The notes: a model not told the origin generated them from the sequence alone. A stretch of DNA of 64,000 nucleotides from Bradyrhizobium sp. SRL28 (GCF_018596315.1 NZ_JAHEAG010000012.1:1-64000); one strand, 5' to 3'. Positions 33,793 through 43,838 are shown, counted from the stretch's first letter. A program made the numbers and translations.

Positions 33793-34326
33793 ATGAAGCT
33801 GCTTTTTCTCCACGGGGCGCCCGCGGTCGGCAAGTTGACAGTTGCAAGAGCGCTGCTCCGGATCGTGCCGGGCCGGCTGATGGACAATCACGCCGCCATC
33901 GATCTGGCGCTCACGGTCTTCGAGTTCGGCGCGCCCGGATTCTGGGAGCTTGTCCACGAGGTCAGGTGTTCGGCCATTGATGCTGCCGCCGAACACGACG
34001 TGCCGCTGCTGGTCACGACCTACTGCTATGCCGAGCCCGAAGACCGGGAGCAATTCAGGCAGATCGAGGAGATCGTGCAGCGTCACGGCGCAAAATTGCT
34101 TCCGGTCTTCCTGCACTGTTCGCGCGAAGAAGTATTGCGCAGGGTCGGCAATCCCGACCGGGTCGAGCGGCGCAAGATAAGTTCAGGGGAACACCTGATC
34201 CGGGAGCTCGACCGCTACGACCTCACGGCCGTGCCTCGGGCCGATTGCCTCAGACTTGATACCGGGACGAATGCTGCGGAGGTGACCGCGCAGAAAGTCG
34301 TTCGTCATTTTGGGCTCGACGCCTAG
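33793..34326 (+). CDS. P-loop kinase-like (AAA/shikimate-kinase-fold) protein
   Basis: 177 aa. Walker A GAPAVGKLTVARAL lies at residues about 8-21. Later motifs are TTYCYAEPEDREQF, LLPVFLHCSREEVLRRV (a Walker-B-like strand and lid Arg) and RVERRKISSG. The size and layout resemble small P-loop kinases such as chloramphenicol phosphotransferase- or gluconate-kinase-like proteins, which phosphorylate small molecules. The substrate cannot be read. It stands alone and is followed by a family A repeat. Confidence 0.8.
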   Translation: MKLLFLHGAPAVGKLTVARALLRIVPGRLMDNHAAIDLALTVFEFGAPGFWELVHEVRCSAIDAAAEHDVPLLVTTYCYAEPEDREQFRQIEEIVQRHGAKLLPVFLHCSREEVLRRVGNPDRVERRKISSGEHLIRELDRYDLTAVPRADCLRLDTGTNAAEVTAQKVVRHFGLDA

Positions 34327-34380
34327 AGCGCAGGTCGAGCAGCGTGCTCGCCCCTTCTCCGTTATCCTGAGGTGCCACCG

Positions 34381-34458
34381 CGTCATTGCGAGCGAAGCGA
34401 AGCAATCCATGCCTCAGCAAGCCGTGAAATGGATTGCTTCGCTTCGCTCGCAATGACG
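34381..34458. repeat. Palindromic repeat, family A copy 2
   Basis: CGTCATTGCGAGCGAAGCGA ... TCGCTTCGCTCGCAATGACG between convergent genes ending at 34326 and 34498. Confidence 0.93.
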
Positions 34459-34497
34459 GTGGAGACGCTTCACCAAACCAGGTGCCATTTCGCTAGC

Positions 34498-34986
34498 CTA
34501 TCCGAGCTTTGCGAAAGCGGACGCGTACTCAATGCATCCCGCGGTGACCGGAAGTTCGTTTGCTCCAAGCGGCAACACCATCAGATGCGGTCCGGCATAG
34601 GGCGAGATAAATCCACTTGCCTTGCCGACATCGAATCCGAAACGCCGATAGAAGGCGGGATCGCCGAGGACGAAAACTCCGAGCCAGCCGGCGGCTTCGC
34701 TGCGCGCAATTCCCTGGCGGATCAACCGGCTGCCGATGCCCGTCCGCCGGTATTCTGGCAGTACCGCGACGGGACCGAGCGCCAGCGCCGGAAACGGTGC
34801 TTTCATCCGTGAGAACAGGGCATGACCAACGACCGTGTCGTGGTCAACGGCGACCAGCGAGAAAACTGAATCGCCTGCAGCGCGCAGATCGTCGACCAAT
34901 CGGGCTTCGGCCGACCGGCCAAACGCTAGTTCTTCAACGATGCGGATGGCCGCAATGTCGCCGGGCGTTTCAGATCGGATAATCAT
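34498..34986 (-). CDS. GNAT-family N-acetyltransferase
   Basis: 162 aa with the GNAT fold. MIIRSETPGDIAAIRIVEELAF opens the domain, and the acetyl-CoA-binding motif A is LGPVAVLPEYRRTGIGSRLIRQGI. FVLGDPAFYRRFGFD then matches the YhbS-like subgroup of acetyltransferases. Its target (protein N-terminus, amine or antibiotic) is not determinable. The gene ends facing the family A repeat and begins 4 nt from the IclR gene stop, so both may share a transcript. Confidence 0.85.
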   Translation of the reverse strand: MIIRSETPGDIAAIRIVEELAFGRSAEARLVDDLRAAGDSVFSLVAVDHDTVVGHALFSRMKAPFPALALGPVAVLPEYRRTGIGSRLIRQGIARSEAAGWLGVFVLGDPAFYRRFGFDVGKASGFISPYAGPHLMVLPLGANELPVTAGCIEYASAFAKLG

Positions 34987-34990
34987 CCCG

Positions 34991-35782
34991 TCACACCAGC
35001 ATCGACTTCACCGAGGCCGCCGCCTCGCGCAATCGCGGCAGAAAGCGTTCGACCATCTCGGCAGCCGACACGCGGTCGACATGGGCGCCCATGTTGATGG
35101 CGGCGATGATTACGCCGTCATAACGGCGGACCGGCACCGAGATTGAACGAAATCCCGGCTCGGCTTCACGGTCGACCAGCGAATAGCCCTGGGCGCGATC
35201 GGCGATGATCGTCTTTTGCAACAGCTTTTTGTCGGTGACGGTGAACGGCGTCAGCGGCGCGAGGTCCATTTTGTCGAGCGCCGCGGCCAGTTCGTCATCG
35301 GGCAACCGCGACAGCAGGACACGGCCGACCGAGGTGCAGAAAGCCGGCAATCGGTAACCGATATCGATGCCTGCGGAAAATATCCTCGTCGGGCTGGCGC
35401 GGGCGATAAAGACGACGTCGTTGCCGTCGAGGATCGCCATCGACGAAATTTCCTGCGCCTCGCCCGACAGCCGGTCGAGCGCAGGCTGTAGCACCGAGAC
35501 GACGTGGTTGGAGGCAAGATACCCCGACGCCAGCACCAGCACGCGCGGCATCAGGCGGAACAGCTTGCCGTCGGTGGCGACGAAGCCGGCGCGTTCGAGC
35601 GTGAAGAGAATCCGCCGCGCGGTCGCGCGCGGCAGGTCGGCGGCCTTGGCAAGGTCGCTCAGCGTCATCGGCTGCTGGCTGCTGCCAAACACCTCGAGCA
35701 CGCGCAGGCCGCGATCGAGGCTTTCGATGAAATCGGTCCCGCCACGGTTGCCGCCATCGTCTGGGCGCTTCAATTTGGGCAT
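34991..35782 (-). CDS. IclR-family transcriptional regulator (PcaU/PobR-like)
   Basis: 263 aa from the ATG at 35782. The N-terminal HTH is FIESLDRGLRVLEVFGSSQQPMTLSDLAKAADLPRATARRILFTLERAGFV. The C-terminal effector domain includes FCTSVGRVLLSRLP and GYSLVDREAEPGFRSISVPVRRYDG. IclR proteins of this type control aromatic catabolic genes. It diverges from the Rieske oxygenase gene with 94 nt between, where a GTTC-N7-GAAC palindrome sits (35839-35853), so it is the probable regulator of the oxygenase/ligase pair. Confidence 0.9.
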   Translation of the reverse strand: MPKLKRPDDGGNRGGTDFIESLDRGLRVLEVFGSSQQPMTLSDLAKAADLPRATARRILFTLERAGFVATDGKLFRLMPRVLVLASGYLASNHVVSVLQPALDRLSGEAQEISSMAILDGNDVVFIARASPTRIFSAGIDIGYRLPAFCTSVGRVLLSRLPDDELAAALDKMDLAPLTPFTVTDKKLLQKTIIADRAQGYSLVDREAEPGFRSISVPVRRYDGVIIAAINMGAHVDRVSAAEMVERFLPRLREAAASVKSMLV

Positions 35783-35838
35783 CGCCGCCTCCAAAATCCG
35801 CTTGCCGAACTCCCAGCTTACGTTAAAATCGCCCAAAA

Positions 35839-35853
35839 GTTCAATAGGCGAAC
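35839..35853. promoter_or_regulatory. Candidate IclR operator
   Basis: GTTC-AATAGGC-GAAC, a 15-bp palindrome flanked by AAAA and AAAT, in the gap between the divergent IclR and Rieske genes. Confidence 0.4.
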
Positions 35854-35876
35854 AAATTTCCTCGGAGACCCTCGCC

Positions 35877-37235
35877 ATGATGAGCCAGGAAGCGAACGAC
35901 CTGATCACCCGCACCGGCCGCAAGGACCCCTGCGGCAAGCTGATGCGGATGTACTGGCAGCCGGCGGCGCTTGTGGATGAGTTGCAGGGACCGCGCCCGG
36001 TCAAGGCGGTCAAACTGCTCGGCGAAAACCTGGTGCTGTTTCGCGACGAGGAGGGCCGCTACGGCCTGATCGACCGGCACTGCGCGCATCGCGGCGCCGA
36101 TCTCGCCTTTGGGCGGCTGGAGAATGGCGGCTTGCGTTGCGCCTTCCATGGCTGGCTGTTCGATGTATCAGGCCAGTGCCTGGAAACGCCGGCCGAGCCA
36201 AAGGACTCAAAGCTGTGCCAGGGCATCAAGCAGCGCTCCTATCCTGTGGTCGAGAAGAGCGGCATCCTCTGGGCATATTTGGGCGAAGGCGAACCGCCGG
36301 CGTTTCCGGAGATCGACTGCTTCGTCGCGCCCGACAGCCATACGTTTGCATTCAAGGGCCACATCAATTGCAACTGGCTGCAGGCGCTGGAAGTCGGCAT
36401 CGATCCGGCGCACGCCTCGTTCCTGCATCGCTTCTTCGAGGACGAGGATACTTCCACTGCCTACGGCAAGCAGTTCCGCGGCGCTTCCGCCGGAAGCGAC
36501 ATGCCGATGACGAAGATTTTGCGCGAATACGATAACCCGATCATCAATGTCGAGCACACCGAATACGGGCTGCGGCTGATTGCGCTGCGCGAGATCGACG
36601 AGGAGCGGACGCATGTGCGCGTCACCAACCAGCTCTTCCCGCACGGCTTCGTCATCCCGATGAGTCAGGAGATGACGATCACGCAGTGGCATGTGCCCGT
36701 CGATGACGAGAACTGCTACTGGTACGCGATCTTCACCAGCTACACGGCGCCGGTCGACAAGAAGAAGATGCGCGACCAGCGGCTCGAACTCTACGAATTG
36801 CCGGACTACACCTCGCGCAAGAACAAGAGCAACGATTACGGCTTCGATCCGCACGAACAGGCGACTGAGACCTATACCGGCATGGGGGCCGACATTAACG
36901 TTCACGACCAGTGGGCGGTGGAATCGATGGGCGCAATCCAGGACCGCACCAACGAGCATCTCGGCACCTCGGACAAGGCGATCGTGCAGTATCGCCGACT
37001 GTTGCGGCAGGAGATCGAAAAGGTTTCCGGCGGCGAAAAGCCGTTCATGTTCCTGGACGCCGCGCATGCGCGCAGCATCCAGGGCCCCGCGACGATGGAC
37101 GGCATCGGCCCGACGCGCGGCTGGGAAATCTACTGGATGGAAATCGACGTGAAGCGCCGCCGCGGCGCGCCGTGGGCGGCGCCTGTGCCGACGGAGATCG
37201 CCGGCAAGATTCGGCATTTGTCGGCGGCGGAGTGA
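35877..37235 (+). CDS. Rieske non-heme iron aromatic ring-hydroxylating oxygenase, alpha subunit
   Basis: 452 aa. Rieske 2Fe-2S ligands are CAH (69-71) and CAFH (88-91); the mononuclear iron site is EVGIDPAHASFLH with Asp176, His179 and His184. The protein is of the phthalate/one-component-oxygenase type that acts without a beta subunit. It needs a reductase, not found nearby. The start ATG at 35877 follows the IclR operator region. A glutamine-synthetase-like gene lies 145 nt downstream on the same strand, which suggests a substrate made as a gamma-glutamyl amide. The substrate itself is unknown. Confidence 0.92.
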   Translation: MMSQEANDLITRTGRKDPCGKLMRMYWQPAALVDELQGPRPVKAVKLLGENLVLFRDEEGRYGLIDRHCAHRGADLAFGRLENGGLRCAFHGWLFDVSGQCLETPAEPKDSKLCQGIKQRSYPVVEKSGILWAYLGEGEPPAFPEIDCFVAPDSHTFAFKGHINCNWLQALEVGIDPAHASFLHRFFEDEDTSTAYGKQFRGASAGSDMPMTKILREYDNPIINVEHTEYGLRLIALREIDEERTHVRVTNQLFPHGFVIPMSQEMTITQWHVPVDDENCYWYAIFTSYTAPVDKKKMRDQRLELYELPDYTSRKNKSNDYGFDPHEQATETYTGMGADINVHDQWAVESMGAIQDRTNEHLGTSDKAIVQYRRLLRQEIEKVSGGEKPFMFLDAAHARSIQGPATMDGIGPTRGWEIYWMEIDVKRRRGAPWAAPVPTEIAGKIRHLSAAE

Positions 37236-37250
37236 TGATGATTTCTCCCC

Positions 37251-37328
37251 CGTCATTGCGAGCGCAGCGAAGCAATCCATCGCGCCGCAAGTGGAGAGAT
37301 GGATTGCTTCGCTGCGCTCGCAATGACG
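37251..37328. repeat. Palindromic repeat, family A copy 3
   Basis: CGTCATTGCGAGCGCAGCGA ... TCGCTGCGCTCGCAATGACG between the Rieske and GS-like genes, which run in the same direction. Confidence 0.93.
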
Positions 37329-37380
37329 ACCGATATGGCGCTCTTTCAATTCTTCAAGTCAGACTCGCAGGAGCCGCGCG

Positions 37381-38817
37381 TTGAGTTTCGTCGAACGTCA
37401 CGGGCTGTGGTCTGAAGAACAGCAGGAAGCGGCGAGCCGCCTGCGCAAGATCGTCGACGAGAAAAATCTCGAAGTCGTCAGGCTCTCATTCCCCGATCAG
37501 CACGGCATCTTGCGCGGCAAGACGCTGGTCGCCAGCGAAGCGCTGGCTTCGCTCGAAGGCGGCTGCTCCATCACCACCACGATGCTCGCCAAGGACACCT
37601 CGCACAAGACGGTGTTCCCGGTGTTCACCGCCGGCGGCGGTTTCGGCATGAAGGAGATGGAAGGCGCCGCCGACGTGTTGATGGTGGCCGACCCGACCAC
37701 CTTTCGCGTACTGCCCTGGGCGCCGACGACGGGATGGCTGCTGTGCGACCTCTATTTCAGCGACGGCCGCCCGGTGCCGTTCGCCACGCGCCATCTCTAT
37801 CGCAAGGTGCTCGATCAACTGGGAAGCCGCGGTTACGATTTCGTCGCGGGCCTCGAGGTCGAATTCCACCTCTTCAAGCTCGAAGACGCGCACATGGCGC
37901 CGGAGGATGCCGGCCAGCCCGGGCGGCCTCCTTCGGTGAGCCTGCTGTCGCACGGCTACCAATATTTGACCGAACAGCGCTACGACCAGATGGAGCCGGC
38001 GCTGGAAATCATCCGCCGCGACGTGCTGGCGCTCGGCCTGCCGCTGCGATCGGTCGAGGTCGAGTTCGGCCCCAGCCAGTGCGAATTCACGTTCCAGCCG
38101 ACCAAGGGCCTCGTGCCCGCCGACAACATGGTGCTGTTTCGCAGCGCCGTGAAGCAGATCGCCCACCGCCACGGCTATCACGCCACCTTCATGTGCCGGC
38201 CGAAATTGCCGAACGTATTTGCGTCCGGCTGGCATCTGCATCAATCGATCGTCTCACGCGTGAGCGGCGAGAATGCGTTCATGGTCAGCGACAAGGGCGA
38301 GGCGCTGAGTGGCTTCGGGCGCGCCTATCTCGCCGGGCTGCTGGAGCACGCCCGCGCGTCCACCGTGTTCACGACGCCTACCATCAACGGCTACAAGCGG
38401 TACCGCTCCTACTCGCTGGCGCCCGACCGCGCGATCTGGGGCCGCGACAACCGCGGCGTTATGATCCGCGTGCTCGGCGGCCCGGGCGACGCCGCCACGC
38501 GGCTGGAAAACCGCATCGGCGAGCCGGCCGCCAATCCCTACCTCTACATGGCGTCGCAGATTCTCTCCGGGCTGGATGGGGTCGACCGCAAGCTCGACCC
38601 CGGGCCGTCGGCCGATACGCCGTATGAGACGAAGGCCGCGCTGCTGCCGAAGAGCCTGCGCGAGGCCGTGTTCGCGCTGCAGGACGATCCGTTCTTCCGG
38701 CAGGCGCTGGGGGCGGAGTTCGTGGATTATTTCGTTCACATCAAGAATGCCGAGATCGAGCGGTTTCAGGCCGAGGTGTCGGACTGGGAGCACCGCGAAT
38801 ATTTCGAGATGTTTTGA
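37381..38817 (+). CDS. Glutamine-synthetase-family amide ligase (gamma-glutamyl-amide synthetase-like)
   Basis: 478 aa from the TTG at 37381, with AGGAG 7 nt upstream. The GS beta-grasp N-domain is VRLSFPDQHGILRGKTL. The catalytic domain has metal Glu in LEVEFHLF, VEVEFGPSQCEF, the GWHLHQS His region, and NGYKRYRSYSLAPDRAIWGRDNRGVMIRV. This divergence from GlnA (no adenylylation Tyr region recognised) fits ligases that join glutamate to an amine, as for aniline or isopropylamine. Beside a Rieske oxygenase, amine activation before oxidation is the simplest reading. Substrate unknown. Confidence 0.85.
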   Translation: MSFVERHGLWSEEQQEAASRLRKIVDEKNLEVVRLSFPDQHGILRGKTLVASEALASLEGGCSITTTMLAKDTSHKTVFPVFTAGGGFGMKEMEGAADVLMVADPTTFRVLPWAPTTGWLLCDLYFSDGRPVPFATRHLYRKVLDQLGSRGYDFVAGLEVEFHLFKLEDAHMAPEDAGQPGRPPSVSLLSHGYQYLTEQRYDQMEPALEIIRRDVLALGLPLRSVEVEFGPSQCEFTFQPTKGLVPADNMVLFRSAVKQIAHRHGYHATFMCRPKLPNVFASGWHLHQSIVSRVSGENAFMVSDKGEALSGFGRAYLAGLLEHARASTVFTTPTINGYKRYRSYSLAPDRAIWGRDNRGVMIRVLGGPGDAATRLENRIGEPAANPYLYMASQILSGLDGVDRKLDPGPSADTPYETKAALLPKSLREAVFALQDDPFFRQALGAEFVDYFVHIKNAEIERFQAEVSDWEHREYFEMF

Positions 38818-38826
38818 GGGCGGCGT

Positions 38827-38949
38827 CGTCGTCCCTGCGAACGCAGGGACCCATAACCACCGATGCCAACAATTAGAGGAAGACCATCGACCACCGCCTT
38901 AAATAACAACGGCCGCGGCGTATGGGTCCCTGCGTTCGCAGGGACGACG
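38827..38949. repeat. Palindromic repeat, family B copy 7
   Basis: CGTCGTCCCTGCGAACGCAG ... CTGCGTTCGCAGGGACGACG, directly after the GS-like stop. Confidence 0.93.
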
Positions 38950-38980
38950 ATGGAGATAGCTCGCTCAAATCGCTGGAATC

Positions 38981-39071
38981 GTAGGGTGGGCAAAGCGAAG
39001 CGTGCCCACCATCAACTGCACAATTGGATGGATGGTGGGCACGGCGCGAAGTGCGCCTTTGCCCACCCTAC
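38981..39071. repeat. Palindromic repeat, family C copy 3
   Basis: GTAGGGTGGGCAAAGCGAAG ... GCGCCTTTGCCCACCCTAC, six bases from the livF-like stop. With the family B copy it fills the 259-nt convergent gap. Confidence 0.92.
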
Positions 39072-39076
39072 GCATT

Positions 39077-39782
<706 letters not shown>

Positions 39783-39790
<8 letters not shown>

Positions 39791-40562
39791 GGCTGGTCAC
39801 CGCATGCTGTTCGCCGAGATAGGCGCGCTTGACTTCCTCGTTGTTCCTGATGGCGTCGGGATCGCCTGACGCGATCACACGGCCATAGACCAGCACCGTG
39901 ATGCGGTCGGCGAGCGCAAACACCGCTTCCATGTCGTGTTCGACCAGCACGATGGTCACTTCCTTCCGCAGCTCCTTCAGCAGCGCCACCATGCGCGCGG
40001 ATTCGGTGACGCCGAGGCCGGCCATCGGCTCGTCCAGCAGCAGCAATTGCGGTTTTGTGGCGAGCGCCACCGCGAGCTCCAGCTCGCGCTGCTCACCGTG
40101 GCTCAGTTCGGACACCGGCACATCGCCCCGCTGGGCGAGCCCTACCCGCGCCAGCGCCGCCTGCGCTGCGTCGCGCAGATGCTTCTCCTTGCGGGCAGCG
40201 CCCCAGAATCGGAACGAGTGGCCGTCATGCGCCTGAGCCGCGAGCGCGACATTGTCGGCGGCCGTGAAATCCGGCAGCAGTGAGGTGATCTGAAACGAAC
40301 GCGCCAGCCCGAGCCGGCTGCGCTGGTAGGACGGCAACCGGGTGACGTCGCGGCCGGCAAAATGAACCGCACCGGAATTCGGCATCAACTGCCCGGTCAA
40401 CTGGCTGATCAGCGTGGTCTTGCCGGCGCCGTTCGGGCCGATGATGGCGTGCAATTCGCCCGGCAGGATGTCGAGCGACAGATTATCGGTGGCCTTGATA
40501 CCACCAAAGCTGCGGACCAGGTTTTCAACGCGGAGCAAGGGATCACCTGAGGAATCAACCAC
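39783..40562 (-). CDS. livG: Branched-chain-type ABC transporter ATPase (LivG-like)
   Basis: 259 aa. Walker A GPNGAGKTTLISQLTG, LivG-type signature ELSHGEQRELELAVALATKPQLLLLDEPMAGL, and the switch HDMEAVFALADRITVL. It overlaps livF by 8 nt and livM by 8 nt. It couples ATP hydrolysis to the LivH/LivM channel at the inner face of the membrane. Confidence 0.94.
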
Positions 40563-41502
40563 GGCTAAACCTCCCGAGCACGCCCATGATGCCGCCGCGC
40601 GCGAACAGCACGATCAGCAGCAACAGCGGGCCCATGATCAACGCCCAGTATTCGGTGAATTGCGACAGGACTTCTTCCAGCAGCAGGAACACGATGGTGC
40701 CCAGGACGGGACCGAACAGCGAGCCCATGCCACCAAACACCACCATCACCATGAGTTCGCCAGAGCGGGTCCAATACATCCCGGCCGGGCTGATGAAGTC
40801 GGTATTGTTGGCGAGAAGTGCGCCGGCGAGGCCGCAGATCGTGCCTGAGATGACGAAGCAGACCAGCCGATAGCGGTTGGCATGAAAGCCGATTGCCTGC
40901 ATGCGCTGCTCGTTGGAACGAACGCCCCGCACCACCATGCCGAACCGGGAATTGATGATGCGCCAGATCAGATAGACGCCGCCGAACAGGCAGAAGAGGC
41001 AGAGGTAGTAGAACTGCACGCGGTTCGACAGGTCGATCAGGCCGCCGAAAGTGCTGCGCTTGTAGATGGTGAGGCCGTCGTCGCCGCCATAGCGAGAAAG
41101 ACCCGAGGCGATGTAATAGGCCATCTGCGCGAACGCGAGCGTGATCATGATGAAATAGACGCCGCGGGTGCGCAAGGACAGCGCGCCGATGACGAGCGCA
41201 TACAGCGCCGACGCCGCCAGCGCCACCGGCCACTGGATGAAGCCGGAGCCGATGCCTTCATAGGCGAGGATGCCCACCGCATAGCCGCCGATGCCGAGAT
41301 AGGCGGCATGGCCAAAACTCATCATGCCGCCATAGCCCATGATGAGGTTGAGGCTGGCAGCGGCGAGCGCAAAGATGACGATGCGGGTGAACAGCGTCAG
41401 GATGAAGATGTTGCCGGTCACCGCCGAATAAAGCGGCAGCAACAGCAGGCCAAGCGCGACGAGCGCCACGACGACGTTGCGGACGTTGATGTGAGATTTC
41501 AT
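40555..41502 (-). CDS. livM: Branched-chain-type ABC transporter permease (LivM-like)
   Basis: 315 aa with about nine or ten helices. The hallmark YGGMMSFGHAAYLGIGGYAVGIL lies near residue 55, and GMVVRGVRSNEQRMQAIGFHANRYRLVCFVISG is the ATPase-docking loop. It overlaps livH by 4 nt and livG by 8 nt, so the permeases and ATPases are translationally coupled. It forms the second half of the transmembrane channel. Confidence 0.94.
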   Translation of the reverse strand: MKSHINVRNVVVALVALGLLLLPLYSAVTGNIFILTLFTRIVIFALAAASLNLIMGYGGMMSFGHAAYLGIGGYAVGILAYEGIGSGFIQWPVALAASALYALVIGALSLRTRGVYFIMITLAFAQMAYYIASGLSRYGGDDGLTIYKRSTFGGLIDLSNRVQFYYLCLFCLFGGVYLIWRIINSRFGMVVRGVRSNEQRMQAIGFHANRYRLVCFVISGTICGLAGALLANNTDFISPAGMYWTRSGELMVMVVFGGMGSLFGPVLGTIVFLLLEEVLSQFTEYWALIMGPLLLLIVLFARGGIMGVLGRFSRG

Positions 41503-42416
41503 CGCTTGGCGGCCGGAAACAGCCCCTCCGGACGCACGACGAGCACAATCGCCATCAGCAGATAGATCAGCATCGAGGACAGTGCGGGCGCCGCGGTGGA
41601 GGCGGCAGCAGAACTGAGCACCATGCGCAAGAGATCCGGCAGGAAGGCGCGGCCGAGCGTATCGATCATGCCGACGAAGATCGCAGCCATGAAGGCGCCG
41701 CGGATCGAGCCGATGCCCCCGATGACAATAATAACGAAGGCGAGAATCAGGATGTTCTCGCCCATGCCGATCTGCACGGTGAGGATCGGCGCCTGCATCA
41801 GCCCGGCAAGGCCGGCAAGCGCCGCGCCAAGCCCGAACACCAGCGTGAACAGCAGCTTGATGTTGATGCCGAGCGCACCGATCATTTCGCGGTTCGAGGC
41901 GCCGGCGCGGATCAGCATGCCGATGCGGGTCCGCATGACGACGATATAAAGTAGCGCTGCGACCGCCAGGGCGACCACGATGATCGACAGCCGATAGGCC
42001 GGATAGAACACGCCGGGGACGATCTGCACCGGCACGGTGAGCCAGGCCGGCAGCGGCAGCGACAGGCCAGCCGGGCCCCAGATCAGCCGCACCGCGTCAT
42101 TGAAAAACAGGATCAGCCCGAATGTCGCCAGCACCTGATCGAGATGGTCGCGACCGTAGAGATGTCGGAGCGCGATGAATTCGAGCGCGATGCCCAGCAG
42201 CAACGTGGCGCCGAGCGCCAGCAGGATGCCGAGTATAAAACTGTTCGTCCACGCCACGAAGGTGGCCGCGAAATAGGCGCCCATCATGTAGAGCGAGCCG
42301 TGCGCCAGATTGACGAAATCCATGATGCCGAACACCAGCGTCAGGCCGGCCGCCAGCAGGAACAGCAGCAGCCCGAACTGCAGGCCGTTCAGCGATTGTT
42401 CTACGAGGACGAGCAT
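41499..42416 (-). CDS. livH: Branched-chain-type ABC transporter permease (LivH-like)
   Basis: 305 aa with about eight helices. LivH marks are GIMDFVNLAHGSLYMMGAYFAATF near residue 30 and IRAGASNREMIGALGINIKLLFTLVFGLGAALAGLAG. It starts the coupled H-M-G-F block. A 240-nt gap with a two-hairpin repeat (42437-42528) separates it from its binding-protein gene. Confidence 0.94.
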   Translation of the reverse strand: MLVLVEQSLNGLQFGLLLFLLAAGLTLVFGIMDFVNLAHGSLYMMGAYFAATFVAWTNSFILGILLALGATLLLGIALEFIALRHLYGRDHLDQVLATFGLILFFNDAVRLIWGPAGLSLPLPAWLTVPVQIVPGVFYPAYRLSIIVVALAVAALLYIVVMRTRIGMLIRAGASNREMIGALGINIKLLFTLVFGLGAALAGLAGLMQAPILTVQIGMGENILILAFVIIVIGGIGSIRGAFMAAIFVGMIDTLGRAFLPDLLRMVLSSAAASTAAPALSSMLIYLLMAIVLVVRPEGLFPAAKR

Positions 42417-42436
42417 GGATCCCTATACTCAAGACC

Positions 42437-42528
42437 TAGAGCGTGATGACTCGTCATCCCGCTCTAACTTTATGATTTTGGGCATGATCTTTTCGGAAAA
42501 CCAGTGCCCACTTTTCCGGATCATGCCC
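42437..42528. repeat. Two-hairpin RIME-like element between the Liv binding protein and livH
   Basis: Hairpin 1 TAGAGCG ... CGCTCTA (42437-42466). Hairpin 2 GGGCATGATC ... GATCATGCCC (42480-42528), with an inner TTTTCGGAAAA...TTTTCCGG. The GCATGATC...TTTTC form is a common rhizobial intergenic element. Confidence 0.8.
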
Positions 42529-42656
42529 TAACAAAACAGCGGCAGCACATCTGCGCCGCCGCCATTTTTCTTGTTGGGCGGATGATCTGTCGCAAACCGC
42601 CCCCGGGTCAAGCCCGGGGACGTGTTCGCGCCATCATGCACCAGCCATGCCAACCA

Positions 42657-43838
42657 TCACTTCTTCATTGGACATTTGTCGGCGAAGCGGTCCTGGTCGT
42701 CCTTGACGATGGTCGCCACCGTCTTGAGGGCGAGCTGACCGTCGGCGTCCTTGACCACGTCCTGCAGGTAGAAATTCTGGATCGGGATGTGGTTGTTGCC
42801 GTACTTGAACGGACCCCGCACGGACTTGAAGTTGGCCTTCTCCATCTCGGCCTTCATCTCGTCCTTCTTCGAGGTATCGCCCTTCACCGCGACAACCGCG
42901 CTGTTGATCAGGTTAGCGGCGTCATAGGACTGCGCCCCGTAGAAGGTCGGGCGCAGGCCGGTGAACTTCTTGCGGTAATCCTCGACGAACTTCTTGTTCT
43001 CCGCGTTGGGGAGATCGTTGACCCACTGCTGCGCGCCGGGCACGCCGAGCGCGTTTTCCTTCTGCAGCGGCAGCGACAGTTCGTCGATGGTGAACGCCGT
43101 ATAGAGCGGGATCTGCGCCTTGATGCCGGCCTGCGCGTACTGATTGAGGAACTGCACGCCGGCAGCACCCGGATAGAACACGAAGATCGACTCGGCCTTG
43201 GAGTTCTTGGCCTTGGTGAGTTCGGCGGAGAAGTCGAGCTGGCTCGGCCAAACCGTGTATTCCTCGCCCACGACCTGGCCCTTGAACGTGCTCTTGACGC
43301 CGGCCAGCATGTCCTTGCCCGCCGCGTAGTTCGGGCCGATCAGGAACACCGACTTGACGCCCTTCTGGTTCATGTAGGTGCCGACCGCCTGCGGGGTCTG
43401 GTCGTTCTGCCAGGAGGTGGAGAATACGTAGGGCGAGCAGAGTTCGCCGGCGAGCTGGGAGGGACCGGCATTGGCCGAGATCAGGAAGGTCTTGGAATCG
43501 ACCGCGGTCTTCAGCGAGGCCAAAAGCACGTTCGACCAGATATAGCCGGCGATGAAATCGACCTTGTCGGACTGGATCAGTTTTTCGGTCTTCTGCTTGC
43601 CGACATCAGGCTTCTGGCCGTCGTCCTCATAGATCACCTCGACCGGCTTGCCGCCCATCTTGCGGCCGAGATGGTCGAGCGCCAGCTCGAACGAGTTGCG
43701 CATGTCGTTGCCGATCACAGCGGTCGGGCCGCTGAAAGTCGAGACAAAGCCGATCTTGATGGTGTCACCAGCGGATGCGGGCTGCGCCAGCGCCAGAACC
43801 GCTGCGCCCGCCAGCCAGAATGCCTTTTTCATAATCAC
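42657..43838 (-). CDS. ABC transporter substrate-binding protein (LivK-like, Peripla_BP_6)
   Basis: 393 aa with a signal peptide (cleavage near QPASAGD, residue about 24). The Leu/Ile/Val-binding fold begins IKIGFVSTFSGPTAVIGNDMRNSFELALDHLG, with VIYEDDGQKPDVGKQKTEKLI and GPNYAAGKDML further on. It is the first gene of the liv-like operon. Its ligand cannot be read, but the aromatic neighbourhood makes an aromatic acid or amine plausible. Its gap to livH carries a structured repeat. The 242-nt region upstream (43839-44080) shows no gene. Confidence 0.93.
   Translation of the reverse strand: MIMKKAFWLAGAAVLALAQPASAGDTIKIGFVSTFSGPTAVIGNDMRNSFELALDHLGRKMGGKPVEVIYEDDGQKPDVGKQKTEKLIQSDKVDFIAGYIWSNVLLASLKTAVDSKTFLISANAGPSQLAGELCSPYVFSTSWQNDQTPQAVGTYMNQKGVKSVFLIGPNYAAGKDMLAGVKSTFKGQVVGEEYTVWPSQLDFSAELTKAKNSKAESIFVFYPGAAGVQFLNQYAQAGIKAQIPLYTAFTIDELSLPLQKENALGVPGAQQWVNDLPNAENKKFVEDYRKKFTGLRPTFYGAQSYDAANLINSAVVAVKGDTSKKDEMKAEMEKANFKSVRGPFKYGNNHIPIQNFYLQDVVKDADGQLALKTVATIVKDDQDRFADKCPMKK

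Noticed and set aside
37334..37414. 26-codon frame starting ATGGCGCTCTTTCAATTC between Rieske and GS-like genes
   Set aside because: It overlaps the GS-like start in another frame and has no support; at most the remnant start of a lost gene.
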